DNA from: Candidatus Hebobacteria bacterium
Lineage (GTDB): Bacteria; Armatimonadota; Hebobacteria; Hebobacterales; Hebobacteraceae
NCBI GenBank assembly: GCA_029821495.1
Contig: JALGTG010000016.1
Span: 1 to 37,730 of the forward strand
Direction of reading: 5' to 3'
DNA: 37,730 nt
Notes under the pieces: generated by a model
What the model saw: only the letters and a program-made list of their open reading frames with translations
Database searches by the model: none
What the model was told of the DNA's origin: nothing
Translations under genes and position numbers: made by a program
Shown here: positions 33,045 to 37,730 of the stretch, in pieces
How positions within the stretch are numbered: position 1 is the stretch's first letter
Layout of the letters: the number at the start of each line of letters is the position of its first letter

Positions 33045-33473
33045 ATGCCAGAAGAGCACGACTTCAAGGTGGCGGTGCTGCCGTGCAACGGCATAGGCCG
33101 GCTCGTCTCCACTGTGGTGCGACTGGCCGGCTATCGCATCAAGAAGACGCGCCCCGACGAGGTCGTCCTGCTGAGCAGTGGGCGGCTCGCAGTGAAAGAC
33201 CCGGAGCACCTCGCCGCCTTCCAGAAGTACCCGGTGCTGGTGATAGACGGTTGCCGGCCGCACTGCGCGAGCTTCATGGCCGACGAGCTCGGCAAGGCCC
33301 CGGCCGCCCGCGTCTACGTAGCCGATGTCGCTGCCGACAACCGCATCTCCGTCGGCGGCGAGAAGCGCCGCGGCCTCACCCGGAAGGGCGAGAAGCTGGT
33401 GGATGCTCTCGCCAACAAAGCGGTTGAGCAAGTCGACCGCATCATCGCCGACGAAATGCTGAGCACGCTCTGA
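33045..33473 (+). CDS. DGC-domain putative zinc-binding protein 1
   Basis: 142 residues of the DGC family (putative zinc-binding proteins named for an Asp-Gly-Cys motif). The signature is VLVIDGCRPHCASFMADELG near residues 66-85. An upstream VAVLPCNGIGRLVSTVVRLA supplies the N-terminal cysteine, and LLSSGRLAVKDPEHLAAF joins them. The motif layout predicts a small cytosolic protein with three cysteines for metal or metalloid. AGGAGG stands 8 nt before the ATG. It opens a plus-strand operon with a second DGC protein 11 nt on. The family's biochemical role is not known to me; a metal(loid) role is inferred from neighbours. Confidence 0.8.
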   Translation: MPEEHDFKVAVLPCNGIGRLVSTVVRLAGYRIKKTRPDEVVLLSSGRLAVKDPEHLAAFQKYPVLVIDGCRPHCASFMADELGKAPAARVYVADVAADNRISVGGEKRRGLTRKGEKLVDALANKAVEQVDRIIADEMLSTL

Positions 33474-33484
33474 GGAGGACAACG

Positions 33485-33883
33485 ATGGCTGATAAGGTTT
33501 GCCTGCAACCATGTCTCGGACTGCGAAAGGAGGCCGTGCTCGCCCGGCAGGCGCTCTACGTCGTTCACGAAGATATGTTGCCCGACCAGACCGTGCTCGG
33601 CTGCGGCCCGGCCCTCAACGCAAACGTCCAGGAGGACCTGGACTTCATCGACCTCTACCCGGTGCTGGCAGTCGAAGCCTGCGACCTGGACTGCGCGACT
33701 AGGCTCGTCGACAAGAAAGAGCGGAAGGCCGCGCGCACGATCCGCATCACGGACCTGGCGAAGGAGTTGAACCTGGACCTCGACTCCCTCCCGGCGGAGC
33801 ACGTCGAGGCCGACGATCCCGCAGTGCAGGCCGTCGCCAAGAGAATAGGCGAACACGTCAAGCAGCTGCTCTCCAGCTCGTGA
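33485..33883 (+). CDS. DGC-like putative zinc-binding protein 2
   Basis: 132 residues, a diverged relative of the preceding protein. KVCLQPCLGLRKEAVLARQA matches the N-terminal cysteine region, TVLGCGPALNANVQEDLDFI the central part, and VLAVEACDLDCATRLVDKKE the DGC motif, with Glu-Ala-Cys in place of Asp-Gly-Cys. Two further cysteines (VCLQPC, LGCG) give it a richer ligand set than protein 1. A strong AGGAGG site lies before the ATG. The tandem arrangement suggests that the pair may act as a heteromer. Confidence 0.72.
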   Translation: MADKVCLQPCLGLRKEAVLARQALYVVHEDMLPDQTVLGCGPALNANVQEDLDFIDLYPVLAVEACDLDCATRLVDKKERKAARTIRITDLAKELNLDLDSLPAEHVEADDPAVQAVAKRIGEHVKQLLSSS

Positions 33884-33896
33884 GCCAATGGAGGCA

Positions 33897-34781
33897 ATGC
33901 CAGTGAAGCGACCGAACAAGCTGTGCGGCGAGTGCCTCAGCGAGTTCCTCGGCACGCTCATCCTCGTGTTCTTCGGCGTCGGCGCCGTCAACACTGCCGT
34001 CCTCGCCGGCGCCCAGCAGGGCCTCTGGCAGGTGGCCGTAGTGTGGGGCGTCGCCATCGGCCTCGCCATCTACACCGTGGGCGCCGTCAGCGGAGCCCAC
34101 ATCAACCCGGCCATCACACTGGCCATGGTGGTCTGGCGCGGATTCCCCAAGCGGAAGATCGCCCCCTACATCGGCGCCCAGCTCGCCGGCGCATTCGCCG
34201 GCTCTCTCATTCTCTACGGGCTCTTCCACGGCATGATCGCCCACTTCGAAACCGCCAACGGCCTCGTGCGCGGCATCCCGGGCAGCCAGCTCTCGGCGAT
34301 GGTTTTCGGCGAGTACTTCCCCAACCCCGCGATGATCGGCACCACCGCGGAGGCCTTCGGACAAGTGTCACATCTCACCGCCATGTTCGGCGAGGCGATA
34401 GGCACCGCGTTCCTCGCCTGCTTCGTCTTCTCCCTCACCGAGCCGCGCAACTCCGGGGGGCCCAGATTCATGGCCCCGATCTTCATCGGCCTCACCGTTT
34501 CCATAATCATCTCCATCATTGCCCCGCTCACCCAGGCGGGCCTCAACCCCGCGCGGGACTTCGGCCCGCGGCTCGTCTCCTACATCTTCGGCTGGGGAGA
34601 CATCGCCATCCCCGGACCCCGGGGCGGATTCTTCACGGTTTACATCCTCTCGCCCGTCATCGGCGCAGCCTTCGGCGCCGGCGTCTACCAGCTCCTCGTG
34701 CGGCGGTATCTGCCGGGCCAACAGTGGTCGCAGCTCGATCAGACGCAGCAGCAAGGAGAGGAGGCGGCCGCAGCCGGCTAG
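33897..34781 (+). CDS. MIP-family channel (aquaglyceroporin type)
   Basis: 294 residues from the ATG at 33897, which has GGAGG 3 nt upstream; an ATG at 33888 adds three residues. This is a six-helix inner-membrane channel with two half-helices. Both NPA motifs are intact, SGAHINPAITLAMVVW near residue 67 and AGLNPARDFGPRLVS near 215, with the selectivity-filter Arg after the second. It starts FLGTLILVFFGVGAVNTAVL. Aquaglyceroporins let small neutral solutes pass, including glycerol and the uncharged acids of As(III) and Sb(III). The position between DGC-type proteins and opposite a MerR-Trx regulator favours a metalloid rather than a glycerol role. No glycerol genes are nearby. Confidence 0.92.
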   Translation: MPVKRPNKLCGECLSEFLGTLILVFFGVGAVNTAVLAGAQQGLWQVAVVWGVAIGLAIYTVGAVSGAHINPAITLAMVVWRGFPKRKIAPYIGAQLAGAFAGSLILYGLFHGMIAHFETANGLVRGIPGSQLSAMVFGEYFPNPAMIGTTAEAFGQVSHLTAMFGEAIGTAFLACFVFSLTEPRNSGGPRFMAPIFIGLTVSIIISIIAPLTQAGLNPARDFGPRLVSYIFGWGDIAIPGPRGGFFTVYILSPVIGAAFGAGVYQLLVRRYLPGQQWSQLDQTQQQGEEAAAAG

Positions 34782-34796
34782 CGAAGAGATGCCAGC

Positions 34797-35531
34797 ATGA
34801 CGAAAGCTGAGAAGGAACAAGCTGGTGCCGCCGTGATCCTCGTGCCCTCCCGCCGGTGCGACGGCGTGGGCTGCGAGATCGCGCGGCGCGCGGTCGAACT
34901 CGTCGCCGCAGCCACCCCGGAGGCCGCGGTGGCCGACGCCGAAGACTGCCCTCGCTCGCGCAAGCGCTTCATCGTCGCCGTTGATGGCTCCAGCAGATGC
35001 TCTGCTTCAGAAGTCCTCGCCGACTGCGGCATCCGCCCGGCGGCAGTCATATCGGCCCCTGCCGTGCTGGCGCGTGCAGGACTGGTGAAGCGCGGCATCG
35101 ATCCTCGGGACCGCGTTGGCGAGCTCGCGCAAGAGGTCGCACGCGCCATCGAAGGCTCCCTCCGAGTGGTCCTTGAGGAGCTGAGAGACCGGCGGCGCTA
35201 CGAAGAGGAAATGGTGCCCGTCTTGAAGCGGTTCCGGGGCATTTGGACCAAGTTCGAGGCCCTCCCGCCTCCGCCCAACGGCGGTCCGCCCGAGCCGGAT
35301 AGCAAGCAGGCCGGCCTGCTGGGCAAGCGCGCCCGCAACCTCTTCGTCCGATTCGATGAACTCGTCCCGCCCGCCCAATGGGCCGAGCCCCACGACCTCT
35401 TCCAGGACGCCCTCCTCTGCATCGCCTATGCCTGCGAGGGATGGACCTCAGGCGACGAAGAGCGCTGGTCCCACAACTCCGAGAAAGCCCGCCTCCAAAT
35501 CGATCCCCTCCTGAACCGGCTGGAGGGCTAG
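34797..35531 (+). CDS. DGC-like protein 3 with extra helical C-terminal domain
   Basis: 244 residues. Residues 1-100 resemble the DGC proteins upstream: VILVPSRRCDGVGCEIARRA corresponds to the N-terminal cysteine region, and FIVAVDGSSRCSASEVLADC to the motif region, with Asp-Gly-Ser-Ser-Arg-Cys. From about residue 105 a helical, charged region follows (RVVLEELRDRRRYEEEMVPV), then a Pro-rich linker and a C-terminal part with PHDLFQDALLCIAYACEGW, which I do not recognise. It follows the aquaporin gene by 15 nt and ends the cassette. The family link is weaker than for the first two. Confidence 0.6.
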   Translation: MTKAEKEQAGAAVILVPSRRCDGVGCEIARRAVELVAAATPEAAVADAEDCPRSRKRFIVAVDGSSRCSASEVLADCGIRPAAVISAPAVLARAGLVKRGIDPRDRVGELAQEVARAIEGSLRVVLEELRDRRRYEEEMVPVLKRFRGIWTKFEALPPPPNGGPPEPDSKQAGLLGKRARNLFVRFDELVPPAQWAEPHDLFQDALLCIAYACEGWTSGDEERWSHNSEKARLQIDPLLNRLEG

Positions 35532-35686
35532 CCTCTCCCCGCCTCATCCCCCTCTCCGGCAGGTGCTCTCACCCACGCCCTGAAACCAGATATGCGCGAT
35601 CGCGCGCTGCGGCGCTCGCTCGCCTGCACTCTCATTCGCATAGTCTTTCAGAGCAAGAGGCAGATCGCAAAGGAGGACGCCCACCG

Positions 35687-36034
35687 ATGAAGATAGTCCA
35701 TTCTTCGGAAGTTCAGGCACAGGCCGTGGCTGAGAGCGGCGCGCGCAACACCACCATCCGCTGGCTCCTGTCCCGCCCCGAAGGAGCCCCCAACTTCGCC
35801 ATGAGACTCTTCGAGGTCGGCCCCGGAGGCTCCACTCCCCTCCACGAGCACGCCTGGGAGCACGAGGTCTTCATCCTCGAGGGACGGGCCGAGGTCGTCC
35901 AGGACACCGGCCCCACACCCATCGCCCCCGGCGACGCCATCCTCATCCTGCCGGGAGAGCGCCATCAGATCCGCAACGTGGGCGACACCCCCATGCGCCT
36001 GCTCTGCATCATCCCCCTCCCCGAGGAGGACTGA
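35687..36034 (+). CDS. Small cupin-domain protein
   Basis: 115 residues from the ATG at 35687, with AGGAGG upstream; the open frame extends much further 5' but only overlaps the preceding gene. It is a single cupin barrel with both motifs: GGSTPLHEHAWEHEVFILEG (His, His, Glu metal ligands) and GDAILILPGERHQIRN (last His). The C terminus is RLLCIIPLPEED. The substrate cannot be read from the sequence. It is separated from the metalloid-like cassette by about 155 nt, so it may have its own promoter, though none is clear. Confidence 0.87.
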   Translation: MKIVHSSEVQAQAVAESGARNTTIRWLLSRPEGAPNFAMRLFEVGPGGSTPLHEHAWEHEVFILEGRAEVVQDTGPTPIAPGDAILILPGERHQIRNVGDTPMRLLCIIPLPEED

Positions 36035-36083
36035 ATCCCTCGGTTGCTCTCCGAGAAGCGGGACGCGGCCGCTCTCCCGCCGC

Positions 36084-37574
36084 CTACTTGACGTACCCCA
36101 GCGCCCGCAGCCGCTTCTCCATCTCCGCCGTGAGTTCAGTCTCGCTCGCCTCCGGCAGCGGCGCTAGCTCCACCTCCGGGTCCAGGAAGTCCAGCGGCGG
36201 GCGGCGCTGCTCCGCCGCGAAGACCCGGAAAGCCGCCAGCATCTCCTCCGCCACCTCCGGGTGCTGCTCGATGACGTTCTCCCGCTGCCCGGGGTCCCCC
36301 GCCAGGTCATACAGCGCCCGCCACTTCCCGTTCCCCCACAGCATCAGCGCCCACTCCGGCCTCCGCACCAGATAGCTCGGCGGCTCGCCGTCCGAGCGGC
36401 AGAACACACGCTCGTGCGCTCGGTCAGTCAGGCCCGCCATCAGCGGCAGCAGCGAGCGACCCTGGACCCCGTCCCTTGGATATGGCACCACCAGCGTGTC
36501 GAAGATTGTGGGCAGCAAGTCGATTGCCTGCGTGAGTCCGCGCACAGTTCGGCCTCGCTGAGCCCCGGCGGGGAACCGCATCAGAAGCGGAATCCGCGCC
36601 ATCTCCTCGTAGACCCCCCGCTCGTGCCACAGATACCCGTGCTCGCCGAACCCCTCCCCGTGGTCCGCAGTGACGACAAACAGCGTCTTGTCGAAGACCC
36701 CCGCCTCCCGCAGCAATCGCTCCACCTCCCCGACCGCCCAATCCGCATACCGCAGGTTCGCGTCGTACAGGTTGATCCATTCCGGCAGCGGCGGGTGCAG
36801 GCACGTCCGCAGCACTTCCCGGTCCCCCACGGGAAAGGCGAAGTCCCCCGCCTCGAAATCCGGCGGCTCCTGCCCGGCAAACAGAGCCGTCATCTCCTCC
36901 GGCTGAATGTACGGCTGGTGCGGCGGGTCGAAGTGGATGTACGCGAAGAACCGCGACCCGCCGTTCCTCCGCAGCCAGTCACCGATGAGCCCCAGCAGCG
37001 GCTCCGGCGAGGTGAGTTCCTTCCAACTCCTCACCAGTGGATCTACGTCCCCCTGGTCGTACGTCTCCCGAAAATCGAGTCCGATCCCCGCTCCCGGCGA
37101 CGCATTCGGGTTCGAGCTGAACAGCACCGTGCGGTAACCGGCCTCTCCGAGTCCCTTCGCCATAGTGAACGTCCCGTCCATCAGGTGCCGGTTCCCGCTG
37201 GCCAAGTGGCTGTCGCTGTACTGAGAGGCGAAGAGCGAGGCAGTTGATTCCTTGGTGCGTGGGAACTGGCAGAAGTGACCCTCGAAACGCACCGACTCCC
37301 CGGCCAGCCTATCCATGTTCGGCGTCGTGTCGCGCGGGTATCCGTAGCACCCGACGTGATCGGCGCGCGCCGCGTCGATCACCACCAACACGACGTTCGC
37401 GCCGCGCGCTGCTTCTCGGATCCCCTCCACTCGCGGCTCGTCTGACGTGAACGGAGCCGGGGCGAACCCGACTGATGGGCGACGCAAGACGACCCCGGCC
37501 CCAACCGCCGCGGCCAGCGCAGCCGCCAACACCCACCACAGCCATCTTCTCCTGCCTCTATCGTCCATCGCCAT
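36084..37574 (-). CDS. Membrane-anchored sulfatase-fold (alkaline phosphatase superfamily) hydrolase
   Basis: 496 residues. An N-terminal Arg-rich segment and one hydrophobic helix (WLWWVLAAALAAAVGAGVVL) anchor the protein with the enzyme domain outside. The fold is shown by NVVLVVIDAARADHVGCYGY (metal Asp67), VVTADHGEGFGEHGYLWHE and a C-terminal YDLAGDPGQRENVIEQHPE tail. At the nucleophile position the sequence is FCQFPRTKESTASLFA, so Thr107 replaces the Cys/Ser of the formylglycine motif C/S-x-P-x-R. A formylglycine-dependent sulfatase is thus unlikely; a Thr-based phosphohydrolase or phosphotransferase is possible. The first ATG was kept; the third residue is also Met. Confidence 0.85.
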   Translation of the reverse strand: MAMDDRGRRRWLWWVLAAALAAAVGAGVVLRRPSVGFAPAPFTSDEPRVEGIREAARGANVVLVVIDAARADHVGCYGYPRDTTPNMDRLAGESVRFEGHFCQFPRTKESTASLFASQYSDSHLASGNRHLMDGTFTMAKGLGEAGYRTVLFSSNPNASPGAGIGLDFRETYDQGDVDPLVRSWKELTSPEPLLGLIGDWLRRNGGSRFFAYIHFDPPHQPYIQPEEMTALFAGQEPPDFEAGDFAFPVGDREVLRTCLHPPLPEWINLYDANLRYADWAVGEVERLLREAGVFDKTLFVVTADHGEGFGEHGYLWHERGVYEEMARIPLLMRFPAGAQRGRTVRGLTQAIDLLPTIFDTLVVPYPRDGVQGRSLLPLMAGLTDRAHERVFCRSDGEPPSYLVRRPEWALMLWGNGKWRALYDLAGDPGQRENVIEQHPEVAEEMLAAFRVFAAEQRRPPLDFLDPEVELAPLPEASETELTAEMEKRLRALGYVK

Positions 37575-37706
37575 CCCGCTCTGTCGAGTCTACCCGTCCG
37601 CGGAAGCGCTGTAAAGTGCCCTGGCATCCCCTTGCGGCAGCCCACACCCGCCCGGCCTGCAGGACAAACCTCCCCCTCCGTCGAACACTCCTACCATATA
37701 CAAGGC

Positions 37707-37726
37707 GCCTAAGGCCGCCTAAGGCC
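37707..37726. repeat. Tandem 10-bp repeat upstream of the sulfatase-fold gene
   Basis: GCCTAAGGCC occurs twice in direct succession at the right edge, about 130 nt before the sulfatase-fold start. On the minus strand a TATGGT that could serve as a -10 follows it. It may be an operator, but the window ends here. Confidence 0.4.
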
Positions 37727-37730
37727 ATTG

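Overview
The window is a GC-rich bacterial segment (dense genes, strong AGGAGG-type ribosome sites) dominated by one long minus-strand Wood-Ljungdahl (reductive acetyl-CoA) island. AcsB has the bacterial N-terminal domain, and folate rather than methanopterin genes carry the methyl branch, so the host is a bacterium, not an archaeon. The right flank (ADP-ribosylglycohydrolase fold with an extra C-terminal beta domain, membrane-anchored sulfatase fold) resembles gene content common in uncultivated Planctomycetota/Armatimonadota-like lineages, but the phylum cannot be fixed from this sequence.

Layout. 1-457: 5' part of a secreted M23-type peptidase gene, cut by the window edge. 794-2092: GatZ/KbaZ-type aldolase subunit. 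2363-2389: strong terminator. 2421-21630 (minus): DUF166 protein, acsE, acsD, BioD-like/DRTGG NTPase, acsV, acsC, acsB, metF, metV, hydrogenase protease, [NiFe]-hydrogenase large and small subunits, folD, fchA, fhs, acsA, listed from the 3' end to the 5' end. 21788-27633 (minus): cooT and hypE, hypD, hypC, hypF. 27638-29995 (minus): comF and a CPA2 antiporter. 30270-32171 (+): degenerate ADP-ribosylglycohydrolase. 32206-35531: divergent cassette of a MerR-thioredoxin fusion against three DGC-type putative zinc-binding proteins and an aquaglyceroporin. 35687-36034 (+): cupin. 36084-37574 (minus): sulfatase-fold protein.

The island encodes formate activation (Fhs), methenyl/methylene-THF interconversion (FchA, FolD), methylene-THF reduction (MetF/MetV), methyl transfer to the corrinoid protein (AcsE, AcsCD), its reactivation (AcsV) and CODH/ACS (AcsA, AcsB). 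A cytoplasmic hydrogenase and four of the six core Hyp factors are co-directional. Formate dehydrogenase, CooC/AcsF, HypA and HypB are not in the window.

The most unusual signal is a family of short palindromic repeats that saturates the hyp locus. They fill intergenic gaps and also lie in frame inside hypE, hypD and twice inside hypF, adding stop-free low-complexity peptides at loops or domain linkers. Their stems covary between copies. One copy separates the real hypF 3' end from a second hypF tail that encodes the same residues with purely synonymous differences. Other leads are a FolD lacking the cyclohydrolase lysine beside a separate FchA, a Pro-to-Cys change at the medial cluster of the hydrogenase small subunit, and the MerR-Trx/DGC/aquaporin cassette.
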